Shown piece after piece: positions 1-5,379 of a stretch of DNA of 5,379 nt. A model generated the notes under the pieces. That model was given only the letters and a program-made list of their open reading frames with translations, made no database searches and was not told the origin of the DNA. The DNA is from Rubrobacter sp. (GTDB lineage Bacteria; Actinomycetota; Rubrobacteria; Rubrobacterales; Rubrobacteraceae). The DNA lies in NCBI GenBank assembly GCA_013815485.1, contig JACDGB010000155.1, positions 1-5,379 on the forward strand. The letters are read 5' to 3'. The translations under genes and the position numbers were made by a program. Every line of letters starts with the position of its first letter. The first letter of the stretch is position 1.

Positions 1-552
1 CCCCGGAACCACGGCGTTCGACCGCACGCCAGAGGGTCCGTAACGCACGGCGAGGCTTCTCGTCAGGCTGATAATGCCCGCTTTGGCCGCGCTGTAGGCT
101 TCGTTGCCGTAGTAGCCCAGCGCGTTCACCGAACTTACGTTGATGATGACCCCGGACCCCCTCGAAGTCATGTCCGGCAAGACCGCGCGGGAACATAGAA
201 AGGAGCCCTTGAGGGCGACGGAAACGTCCCCTTCCCACTGTTCCTCGTCCAGGTCGAGGAAGTCCCGATCCGTCGCCCTGGCCGCGTTGTTGACGAGGAT
301 GTCCACGGACCCAAGCTCTTGCCCCACGAACCGGACCATCGCCTCGACCTCTTCCCTGGCGGCGACGTCCGTCTTTATGGCGAGGGCCCTGCCGCCCAAC
401 CCGGAGATCTCCTCGGCGGCCTCACGGGCAGCCTCCTCCGACAGGTCCGCGACCGCGACGGCGGCCCCCTCGGCGGCGAAACGACGCGACATGTGCCGCC
501 CCAGCCCGGAGCCTCCGCCGGTGACGACGACGACCAGATCCGAAAACCTCAT
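1..552 (-). CDS. Classical SDR family NAD(P)-dependent oxidoreductase (C-terminus cut by window edge)
   Basis: My translation of the minus strand from ATG at 552 runs 184 codons, open to base 1, so the C-terminal part (about 60-75 residues in a typical 245-260 aa SDR) lies outside. Visible landmarks are the Rossmann glycine motif TGGGSGLG (11-18), Asp36 at the end of beta-2 (VADLS), which usually favours NAD over NADP, TDV (61-63), NNA (88-90), catalytic Ser140 in NVSS, and Tyr153/Lys157 in YSAAK. The segment NAVVPG at 179-184 matches the usual N-x-V-x-PG after the active site. A strong ribosome site, AAAGGAGG, sits 5 nt before the ATG and fixes the start. One oddity: the position normally Asn in the 'vNLkG' helix (the fourth member of the N-S-Y-K tetrad) reads Ala113 (VALKG). 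The family call is firm, but the substrate cannot be told. The gene is divergent from the gene at 673 and may share its control region. Confidence 0.95.
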   Translation of the reverse strand, partial: MRFSDLVVVVTGGGSGLGRHMSRRFAAEGAAVAVADLSEEAAREAAEEISGLGGRALAIKTDVAAREEVEAMVRFVGQELGSVDILVNNAARATDRDFLDLDEEQWEGDVSVALKGSFLCSRAVLPDMTSRGSGVIINVSSVNALGYYGNEAYSAAKAGIISLTRSLAVRYGPSGVRSNAVVPG

Positions 553-557
553 CCTTG

Positions 558-565
558 CCTCCTTT
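558..565 (-). promoter_or_regulatory. Ribosome binding site of the SDR gene
   Basis: On the minus strand this reads AAAGGAGG, a near-perfect match to the anti-Shine-Dalgarno sequence, 5 nt upstream of the ATG at 552-550. It decides the start of the SDR. Confidence 0.85.
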
Positions 566-609
566 GACTCTGTTTGGAACCCGCCGATGCCCGAAGACCG
601 CGAACGAAG

Positions 610-622
610 GTCATAATATGAC
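610..622. promoter_or_regulatory. Candidate operator: 13-bp palindrome in the divergent intergenic region
   Basis: GTCATA-A-TATGAC is a perfect 6-1-6 inverted repeat. It is the most AT-rich spot in the 120-bp gap between the divergent SDR gene and the gene at 673. It lies 58 bp from the SDR start and 50 bp from the other start. A symmetric GT...AC site of this size is typical of dimeric helix-turn-helix repressors such as GntR-family proteins, but no regulator gene is in the window, so the family is a guess. The palindrome also contains CATAAT (612-617, plus strand) and TATTAT (618-613, minus strand), either of which could serve as a -10 element. I could not find a convincing -35 at 16-18 bp for either strand. 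Confidence 0.45.
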
Positions 623-672
623 AATCTGGCATCGGGCTTGCTCCTGGGCTTCTTCCCGTTTAGGCTGGCCGC

Positions 673-1914
673 ATGAAGTCGTCCATGTTCGCTTTCGCCA
701 CCGACCTCTCCGGCGAGGGTCTCGACGCCGTTCTGGAGAACGTCCAGCATCGCGCTGGGGTAGAGGAGATCACCCTGGCCGCCGCCTACCATGCCGGAAG
801 GGACGTCTTCCCGCACAACCCGTCAGGAAGGGTCCGCTACCTCGAAGCCGGCGCCGCGTTCTTCAGGCCGAACGCAGCCCTCTACGACGGACTGTTACTG
901 AAACCGCGGACGAGCAGCCTCGTAGACGGGGACTCTGAGAAACTGTTGCGCGGCGATCCACTGGGTGAACTCTGCGAGGCTGCGGGGAGAAGGGGAATGA
1001 AGACGAACGCCTGGTTGGTGTTCCTGCACAACGACAGGCTGGGCTTCGAGCATCCCGAATGCGCCACGCAGAACGCTTTCGGCGACCGCTACCTGACCGA
1101 CCTTTGCCCCGCGAACCCTGAGGTGCGCGCCTACTGCCGGGCACTCGCCACCGACGTCGCCCGTTACGGCGTCTCGAACATCTTCGCGGAGTCGCTTCAC
1201 TACCACGGCCTCGGCCACGGATACCATCACGAGCGTTACTTCGAAGACCTCGGCGCCGTGGGGACGTTTCTGCTCGGCCTGTGCTTCTGCGAGCATTGTC
1301 TGGAGGCCGCCAGCCGCGACGGCGTTGATGGCGAGACGGCACGGCGGTCGGTGCGCGAGGAGTTGCTGCTCAGGTTCGAGCGCGAAGTTGACGATGAACC
1401 GGACGAGCTGACCCGCGAACGCCTCGAACCATTCGGCGGCGAAGAATTGCTCGGGTATCTGGACTCCCGAACGAGCACGGTCACCTCGCTCGCTGGCGAA
1501 GTCTCGGCGGCTGCGGGAGAGCACGCGGTCTTGATTTTCCTGGACATCTCCGGGGCGGAGAAAGGCTTCGCCACAGGGAAGCCCGAGGGCGGGGCCGCGC
1601 CCGGCATCGGTTGGCGAATGGGCATAGACGTGACCGCGCTCGCCGGGGCCTGCGACGCCGTGGAGGCACTGGGGTACGCTGCCGACCCGACCCGCGTGGG
1701 CTCGGACCTCGCCGCCTACCGAACTCTGATCGGTGACCCGTCCAAGCTTGGCCTGCTCCTGCGTCCCATGCCCCCAGACAACCGATCCGCTGAGAACCTC
1801 GCGGATAAACTGTCGCTGGCAAGGGATCTTAGCCTCGCCCGCGCGGACTTCTACCACTATGGCTTCTGCCGCCTGAACGCCCTCGACCGTGTCCGGCGCG
1901 CCCTCTCGAAATAA
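673..1914 (+). CDS. Uncharacterised TIM-barrel-like protein with CxCxxC motif (putative glycoside-hydrolase-like), 413 aa
   Basis: I do not recognise a named family. The protein has no signal peptide or membrane segment, so it is probably cytoplasmic. It has the rhythm of an alpha/beta barrel: hydrophobic strands end in polar clusters, such as LAAAYHAGRD (35-44), KTNAWLVFLHN (110-120), SNIFAESLHYHG (168-179), HAVLIFLDIS (284-293), CDAVEALGYAADP (327-339), LGLLLRPMPPD (359-369) and ADFYHYGF (391-398). The motif CPANPEVR (145-152), an acidic strand end (Glu173), a His-rich run at 176-186 and CFCEHC (204-209) resemble features of putative glycoside-hydrolase-like barrels, where a CFCxxC motif follows the fourth or fifth strand; this is analogy from memory. 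The Cys/His cluster could bind metal. An in-frame TAG at 661 limits the start to 673 or later; the upstream ribosome site is weak, and ATG at 685 (Met5) is an alternative. It is divergent from the SDR gene and separated from the permease by 288 bp. Confidence 0.85.
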   Translation: MKSSMFAFATDLSGEGLDAVLENVQHRAGVEEITLAAAYHAGRDVFPHNPSGRVRYLEAGAAFFRPNAALYDGLLLKPRTSSLVDGDSEKLLRGDPLGELCEAAGRRGMKTNAWLVFLHNDRLGFEHPECATQNAFGDRYLTDLCPANPEVRAYCRALATDVARYGVSNIFAESLHYHGLGHGYHHERYFEDLGAVGTFLLGLCFCEHCLEAASRDGVDGETARRSVREELLLRFEREVDDEPDELTRERLEPFGGEELLGYLDSRTSTVTSLAGEVSAAAGEHAVLIFLDISGAEKGFATGKPEGGAAPGIGWRMGIDVTALAGACDAVEALGYAADPTRVGSDLAAYRTLIGDPSKLGLLLRPMPPDNRSAENLADKLSLARDLSLARADFYHYGFCRLNALDRVRRALSK

Positions 1915-1915
1915 T

Positions 1916-2020
1916 ATGGAATCCGGTCGAATACTTCGTGTTTCGTCCTGATCGGGAGTCGGGGAAAAGAAAGACGGCTCCCGATCCACGAACGTAGCGA
2001 ACCCTTCACCCGGATTCCGT
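1916..2020. repeat. Nested imperfect palindrome of about 105 bp (possible palindromic repeat element or structured RNA)
   Basis: The two halves of this stretch are imperfect reverse complements. Outer arms GGAATCCGG (1918-1926) and CCGGATTCC (2010-2018) match perfectly over 9 bp. Middle arms TTCGTG (1935-1940) and CACGAA (1987-1992) match over 6 bp. Inner arms GATCGGGAG (1950-1958) and CTCCCGATC (1978-1986) match over 9 bp, and T.G, C-G and G-C pairs extend this stem to 12 bp. The central loop is purine-rich (1962-1974). The element starts within 2 bp of the TAA of the preceding gene. I see no target-site duplication and no coding capacity. It could be a small palindromic mobile element, a terminator region or a folded RNA; the sequence alone does not decide. 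Confidence 0.6.
1950..1986 (+). terminator. Strong stem-loop, possible transcription terminator
   Basis: The core of the nested palindrome is a 12-bp stem with one T.G pair and a 13-nt loop, GGGAAAAGAAAGA. It begins 36 nt after the stop codon of the gene ending at 1914, where a terminator is expected. There is no T-tract after it (CACGAACG follows), so it is not a canonical intrinsic terminator. It may act as a U-less hairpin terminator or as an mRNA-end stabiliser. Confidence 0.45.
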
Positions 2021-2033
2021 GCAAACCTTCGGA

Positions 2034-2051
2034 CGCGGAAGCATTTTCGCG
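2034..2051. repeat. Small hairpin CGCGGAA-GCAT-TTTCGCG
   Basis: Seven-bp arms with one G.T pair close a 4-nt loop. Flanking GCAAACC (2021-2027) and GGTTGC (2051-2056) can add further pairing around a bulge. It lies between the large palindrome and the promoter candidate. No function can be assigned, and chance pairing is possible in GC-rich sequence. Confidence 0.3.
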
Positions 2052-2091
2052 GTTGCCGGGGCATCGTCTGCTGGATGGGATTCCCGTAGTG

Positions 2092-2120
2092 TTGCATATA
2101 TCGGTGCGCGATTTTACTAT
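2092..2120 (+). promoter_or_regulatory. Candidate sigma-70-type promoter of the permease operon
   Basis: TTGCAT (2092-2097) and TACTAT (2115-2120) are separated by 17 bp, the optimal spacing. They match the consensus at 3/6 and 4/6 positions. This is the most AT-rich part of the 288-bp gap. Initiation would be expected near 2127, giving a leader of about 75 nt before the GTG at 2203. ATCG-gtgcg-CGAT (2100-2112) forms a small inverted repeat between the two boxes and could be an operator, but it is short. Confidence 0.4.
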
Positions 2121-2189
2121 GCGTAGAGAAGAGGAAATGTTCGGTTCGAGGAGAGGGCCGTTCGGAGATGCCGGGGACGCTCCCGGCGG

Positions 2190-2196
2190 GGAGGGG
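2190..2196 (+). promoter_or_regulatory. Ribosome binding site supporting the GTG start at 2203
   Basis: GGAGGGG ends 6 nt before GTG 2203, which is ideal spacing. The competing upstream start, ATG 2137, has only GAGG 2 nt before it. A small hairpin, CCGGG-gacgct-CCCGG (2171-2186), sits just upstream of this site and could modulate its access. Confidence 0.55.
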
Positions 2197-2202
2197 TGTC
2201 GC

Positions 2203-3640
2203 GTGACGGCCAACGAGAGTGTTCCGCGGGGTCCCCGCGGCGGGGATGGTGGGCGCCGGGGGTCTTTGTCCCGGCTGAACGTGCTTATCGCGGGCACGGC
2301 GGCGATAGTCGGCCTGATCTACGGCTACGACCTGGGCTCTATCGCGGGCGCCTTGCTCTTCCTCGTGCCGGACTTCGGACTCTCCACCTTCATGACTTCG
2401 GTTGTGACCACTGCGGTGGTGCTCGGGCAGCTCGTGGGCGCCTTCTTCGCCGGCCGCATCTCCAACAGCATAGGGCGCAAGCGTACGATGGTGTTCATAG
2501 CAGTGGGGTACGCGGCTTTCGCCGGTCTTCAGGGGCTCGCGCCCAACGAGTGGTTTCTGACCGCCGTGCGCTTTCTGCTCGGGCTCGTGATCGGGGTCTC
2601 CATCGTGGTGGCGCCGGCTTACATCGCGGAGTCGGCCCCCATAAGGGTGCGGGGTTCCATGCTCGTCACCTTCCAGATAGCGACGACCTCGGGCATAGCC
2701 ATAGCCTACTTCGTCGGCGCGGCGCTCGCCTCCACCGAGAGCTGGCGTTTGATCCTCGCGCTCTCCGCAATACCGGCCCTGATCGTGCTTCTCCTCGTCG
2801 CCCGGCTTCCCGACACGGCCCGCTGGCTGATGATGAACGGACAGCGCGAGGAAGCAGTGGACCTCCTGCGCCGCGTGAACCCGGATATGGACTCCGAGAG
2901 AGAAGCCGAACTCATCGAAGCAGACCTCGCCCACGAGGAGAAAGGCTCGTTCGCGGAGCTTTTCCAGGGGCGTTTCCGCAAGGCTGGTATCTTCGTGGTG
3001 GGACTAGGCTTTCTCGTACAGATCACCGGCATCAACGCCATCATTTACTACAGCCCGACGATCATCCAGGACGTCGGCGTCACCAGCCCGACGGGGGCTA
3101 TCGTGGCGACCGGCTTCGTGCAGGTGGCTGGCGTCATCGCGGAGGTGGCGGCTTTCCTCGTGGTCGATCGGTGGGGGCGCAGGCCCACCCTTCTTAGCGG
3201 CATAGGCGTCATGGCCGCAGCCAATTTGCTATTGGTCTTCGCCTACGGTTTGGGCCTTTCGGCGGCTTTCACCTTGACGGGCATCCTGCTCTTCACCGTC
3301 GGTTTCAGCTTCGGATACGGTTCTCTCGTGTGGGTATACGCTTCCGAGAGCTTCCCCGCGCGACTGCGTACCCAGGGAGGCTCGGCTATGCTCAACCTCG
3401 GACCTCTTCGCCAACTTTATAGTCGGCGTCGTTTTCTTGAGCGCGCTGGGCGCCCTCGGTGGCTCGCTGACCTTCGGCATCTTCCTCGTGCTGTCCCTGT
3501 TCGCCATCGGTTTCGTCTACGTCCTGGCCCCCGAGACAAAGGGGCGTCAGCTAGAGGAGATCCGCGCCTACTGGTACAACGGCGGCAGTTGGCCGGACGA
3601 AGCCGAGGCTAGCACGGGGAGAGAGGCGCGCACCAGATAA
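2203..3640 (+). CDS. Sugar-porter-type MFS transporter, apparent frameshift near 3400
   Basis: This is an inner-membrane permease of the major facilitator superfamily, sugar porter family (TC 2.A.1.1), normally a proton symporter or facilitator with 12 helices. Residues counted from GTG 2203: GYDLGSIAGAL in TM1 (41-51); GRISNSIGRKR (84-94), the loop 2-3 signature; PAYIAESAPIRVRG (138-151); PDTARWL (203-209), a variant of PESPRWL; QITGINAIIYYSP (273-285), the QxxGxNxxxYYSP sugar-porter motif in TM7; and DRWGRRP (322-328). After codon 399 the frame must shift by one base: dropping a G at 3400/3401 restores DLFANFIVGVVF, the last helices and the closing PETKG motif, ending at TAA 3640. The restored length is 478 aa, typical for the family. 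Read literally, the frame continues to a stop at 3612 with a 70-residue unrelated tail that lacks the last two helices. ATG 2137 is an alternative start. The family is certain; the substrate is unknown, and the downstream genes hint at an amino-acid derivative. Confidence 0.9.
3397..3404 (+). other. Apparent +1-base insertion (frameshift) in the MFS gene
   Basis: The sequence CTC-G-GAC at 3397-3403 joins the two halves of the transporter. Protein similarity lies in one frame up to AMLNL and continues in the next frame as DLFANFIVG. Removing a single G from the GG pair at 3400-3401 gives a continuous sugar-porter sequence. There is no long homopolymer or obvious slippery heptamer, so programmed frameshifting looks unlikely. 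A sequencing or assembly error, or a recent inactivating mutation, are the live options. Confidence 0.85.
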
Positions 3641-3650
3641 CGCACGGATG

Positions 3651-3657
3651 GGAGGTG
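3651..3657 (+). promoter_or_regulatory. Ribosome binding site for the TTG start at 3667
   Basis: GGAGGTG lies 9 nt before TTG 3667. An in-frame TGA at 3661-3663 excludes any earlier start, and the nearby ATG at 3683 is out of frame, so the TTG is well supported. Confidence 0.75.
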
Positions 3658-3666
3658 GTTTGAACC

Positions 3667-4785
3667 TTGGGAAAGGTCCCGCATGAATCTATCTTCGACA
3701 CTCCGGCGGTGGTGATCGACGAGGCGAAGATGCAGCGCAACATAGACGAGATGGCGGAGACCGCGCGGGCGAGCGGCGTGTCCTTGCGACCGCATGTGAA
3801 GACGCACAAGATCCCCGCCATAGCGCGGCGTCAGGTCGCGGCCGGTGCCGTTGGCATCACCGTGGCGAAGGTCTCCGAGGCCGAGGTCATGGCGGAGGGT
3901 GGCATCGGGGACATCTTCATCGCTTACCCGCTGGTGACGGAGACGAAGATACGGCGTGCGATCCGCCTGTCCGGGAGAGCGCGCCTGATCCTGGCCGTAG
4001 ACAGCCTGGAGGGGGCCAGCCTCATGTCCGCCGTAGCCGGGTCGGAGGGCGTAGTTCTGGAAGTCCGCCTGGAAGTAGATTCCGGGCTGCGGCGAACGGG
4101 AGTGCCGCGCAGTGAGGCCGTGAGGCTGGCACGGGAGATTGCCACGCTACAGAACCTCGACGTCACCGGCATCTACACGTACCGAGGCGCTGTCCTCGAA
4201 GACGGTTCTCCGGCTCGGGACCTCGCCGAAGCGGGCCGTCTTGAGGGGGAGTTCATGGTCGCCGTGGCAGAGGGGATCCGGAACGCCGGTGTACCCATAC
4301 AAGATGTGAGCCTCGGGTCCACCCCGACCGCCGAGCACGCCGCCACGGTCGAGGGCGTCACGGAGATACGGCCAGGCACCTACGTCTTCTACGACAGGAT
4401 GCAGGCCCAGATGGGGGTTTGCTCTATCGAGGAGTGCGCCCTCCGAGTAATGGCGACCGTGGTGAGTCGCCCCACCCCCGGCCTCGCCGTCATAGATGGC
4501 GGCAGCAAGACCTTCGCCACCGACGTGCAGCCAAATGTCACGCCGCTCGACCTCGCGGGCTTCGGGCTCGTGGTGGGGCATCCCGAGGCCGTGCTCGACC
4601 GGGTGACGGAGGAACACGGAATGCTCTCGCTCGACGAAGGCAGCGGCCTCGAAGTAGGTGACACCGTGGAGATCATCCCGAACCACGTATGCAGCACGGT
4701 GAACCTGCACGAAGAGGTCTATTTGAGGTCCGGTGACGAAGACGTGGAGACGCTGCGTGTGGCGGCCCGTGGGATGGTCAGGTAG
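3667..4785 (+). CDS. D-threonine aldolase / D-serine dehydratase-like PLP enzyme (alanine racemase N-terminal fold), 372 aa
   Basis: This is a cytoplasmic fold-type III PLP enzyme of the COG3616 type. Family members cleave or dehydrate D-hydroxy-amino acids, often with a divalent metal. The N-terminal barrel opens with DTPAVVID (11-18) and carries RPHVKTHK (41-48), in which Lys45 should form the PLP Schiff base. Further family signatures are EVDSGLRRTG (136-145), SLGSTPTAE (215-223) for the PLP phosphate, and EIRPGTYVFYD (233-243). The C-terminal domain has IDGGSKTF (276-283) and PNHVCSTVNLH (338-348), where His340 and Cys342 match the metal ligands of the D-serine dehydratase / D-threonine aldolase group. 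Length and both ends look complete. It starts 26 bp after the permease and ends 9 bp before the deacylase ATG, so cotranscription is likely. The exact reaction (aldolase, dehydratase or racemase-like) is not resolved. Mid-barrel IYTYRGAVLEDG (169-180) seems to differ from the characterised aldolases as I remember them. Confidence 0.9.
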   Translation: MGKVPHESIFDTPAVVIDEAKMQRNIDEMAETARASGVSLRPHVKTHKIPAIARRQVAAGAVGITVAKVSEAEVMAEGGIGDIFIAYPLVTETKIRRAIRLSGRARLILAVDSLEGASLMSAVAGSEGVVLEVRLEVDSGLRRTGVPRSEAVRLAREIATLQNLDVTGIYTYRGAVLEDGSPARDLAEAGRLEGEFMVAVAEGIRNAGVPIQDVSLGSTPTAEHAATVEGVTEIRPGTYVFYDRMQAQMGVCSIEECALRVMATVVSRPTPGLAVIDGGSKTFATDVQPNVTPLDLAGFGLVVGHPEAVLDRVTEEHGMLSLDEGSGLEVGDTVEIIPNHVCSTVNLHEEVYLRSGDEDVETLRVAARGMVR

Positions 4786-4790
4786 GAGGA
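4784..4790 (+). promoter_or_regulatory. Ribosome binding site of the D-aminoacylase gene, overlapping the upstream stop codon
   Basis: AGGAGGA shares its first two bases with the TAG stop (4783-4785) of the PLP enzyme and ends 4 nt before ATG 4795. This arrangement suggests translational coupling of the two genes. Confidence 0.75.
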
Positions 4791-4794
4791 GACT

Positions 4795-5379
4795 ATGCTG
4801 GATCTCATCTTGAAAAACGGGCGCGTCGTGGATGGGACCGGCAACCCCTGGTTCCTCGCCGACGTGGGCGTCAAGGACGGCGTGGTGGTCGAGGTAGGAA
4901 GGCCGAGGGCGAAGGCCCGCGAGACCGTGGACATCGGTGGGCGTGTGATCACCCCCGGCTTCATAGACGGCCATTGTCACTCTGACCTCGCGCTCTTCGA
5001 AGACCCGGAGAGCAGCATAAAGCTAGCTCAGGGCGTCACCACCGAGGTAGTCGGGAACTGCGGCATGACCCCGTCCCCATTCTGCAAAGAGAACCTCGAA
5101 CCGCTTGCGAGCTACATAGAACCCATCCTCGGCACCACCGAACGCGAGTGGACCTGGGATACCGTCGAAGGATACATGCGGGGCATGAGCGCCGCGCGGC
5201 CTTCGGAGAACGTGGCGACCTTCGTGGGGCACGGCACCCTGCGAATAGCCGAGATGGGCTTCGAGAACCGACCGGCTTCCGCCGAGGAACTCGGGCGGAT
5301 GAAGGGCGCGCTGCGCGAGGCGCTTGAGGCGGGAGTCGTGGGCCTCTCGCTGGGGCTCATGTACTCGCCGGGCAACTAC
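4795..5379 (+). CDS. D-aminoacylase / N-acyl-D-amino-acid deacylase family amidohydrolase (C-terminus beyond window)
   Basis: The 195 visible codons are the N-terminal part of a protein usually about 480-540 aa long. It opens with the amidohydrolase beta-sandwich pattern LDLILKNGRVVDGTG (2-16). The metal-binding strand follows, ITPGFIDGHCHSD (52-64), with His60 and His62. Next come VTTEVVGNCG (81-90), where Cys89 corresponds to the metal-bridging Cys of D-aminoacylases (Cys96 in the Alcaligenes enzyme), FVGHGTLR (143-150) with His146, and VVGLSLGLMYSPG (181-193), a hallmark of this family in place of dihydropyrimidinase-type sequences. These enzymes hydrolyse N-acyl-D-amino acids to a carboxylate and a free D-amino acid in the cytoplasm. 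That product could feed the PLP enzyme encoded 9 bp upstream. The specificity (neutral, Asp or Glu type) cannot be read from this half. Confidence 0.92.
   Translation, partial: MLDLILKNGRVVDGTGNPWFLADVGVKDGVVVEVGRPRAKARETVDIGGRVITPGFIDGHCHSDLALFEDPESSIKLAQGVTTEVVGNCGMTPSPFCKENLEPLASYIEPILGTTEREWTWDTVEGYMRGMSAARPSENVATFVGHGTLRIAEMGFENRPASAEELGRMKGALREALEAGVVGLSLGLMYSPGNY

Noticed and set aside
140..616. 158-codon plus-strand open frame over the SDR region
   Set aside because: The minus strand here encodes an unmistakable SDR with its own ribosome site. The plus-strand product is Ser/Arg/Pro-rich with no domain.
1911..1918. ATAATATG repeated at 613-620 and 1911-1918 as a shared regulatory box
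   Set aside because: Only 8 bp are shared, and the second copy overlaps the stop codon and lacks the flanking symmetry. Chance is sufficient.
1917..1952. Eleven-codon open frame starting ATG 1917
   Set aside because: It is very short, has no ribosome site, and lies inside the left arm of the palindrome.
895..2934. 679-codon open frame on the minus strand
   Set aside because: It lies antisense to the barrel-protein gene, the intergenic palindrome and half of the permease. Its sequence has no recognisable domain, and it opens because of GC-rich third-position bias in the real genes.
2196..3197. 333-codon plus-strand open frame overlapping the permease in another frame
   Set aside because: It is an Arg/Gly/His-rich shadow frame. 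All sugar-porter motifs lie in the other frame across this stretch.
3397..3404. Programmed ribosomal frameshifting
   Set aside because: There is no slippery heptamer, no rare-codon or stop-codon context at the shift, and no clear stimulatory structure. Metabolic permeases are not known for this mechanism.
3400..3612. Alternative C-terminal tail of the permease as a real novel domain
   Set aside because: The tail is Arg-rich and low in complexity, while the neighbouring frame encodes the expected last helices and PETKG. The tail is best explained by the frameshift.
4147..4980. 277-codon open frame on the minus strand
   Set aside because: It is antisense to the PLP enzyme and the start of the deacylase, both of which have clear family motifs on the plus strand. 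It is His/Pro/Gly-rich shadow sequence.

Overview
This is a GC-rich bacterial window with dense coding, strong Shine-Dalgarno sites, frequent GTG/TTG starts and noticeable ATA (Ile) codon use. It looks like a high-GC actinobacterium, and a Rubrobacter-like lineage is my best guess. That is an impression from composition and gene style, not a proven assignment.

Layout. On the minus strand, from the left edge to 552, lies the N-terminal 184 codons of a classical short-chain dehydrogenase/reductase (SDR). A 120-bp divergent intergenic region follows. It contains a 13-bp palindrome (610-622) that is a good operator candidate. The plus-strand gene at 673-1914 encodes a 413-residue protein of no named family that I recognise. 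It reads as a cytoplasmic TIM-barrel protein with a CxCxxC motif and a His-rich segment, resembling putative glycoside-hydrolase-like barrels. A 288-bp gap (1915-2202) then holds a roughly 105-bp nested imperfect palindrome just after the stop codon, a smaller hairpin, a plausible promoter and a leader.

From 2203 to the right edge three genes run in one direction with short gaps, like an operon. The first is a sugar-porter-type MFS permease, whose last fifth is displaced by an apparent one-base insertion near 3400. The second is a complete fold-type III PLP enzyme of the D-threonine aldolase / D-serine dehydratase-like group (TTG start at 3667). The third is the N-terminal 195 codons of a D-aminoacylase-type amidohydrolase (N-acyl-D-amino-acid deacylase), cut by the window edge.

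How they may work together (inference): the permease imports a substrate, the deacylase releases a free D-amino acid from an N-acyl derivative, and the PLP enzyme breaks down or isomerises the D-amino acid. The SDR and the barrel protein, across a shared regulatory region, may add oxidoreductase and hydrolase/lyase steps for a more complex natural substrate. The pairing of a sugar porter and a glycosidase-like barrel with D-amino-acid enzymes is the main biological puzzle. No RNA genes, CRISPR arrays or transposase genes are visible.
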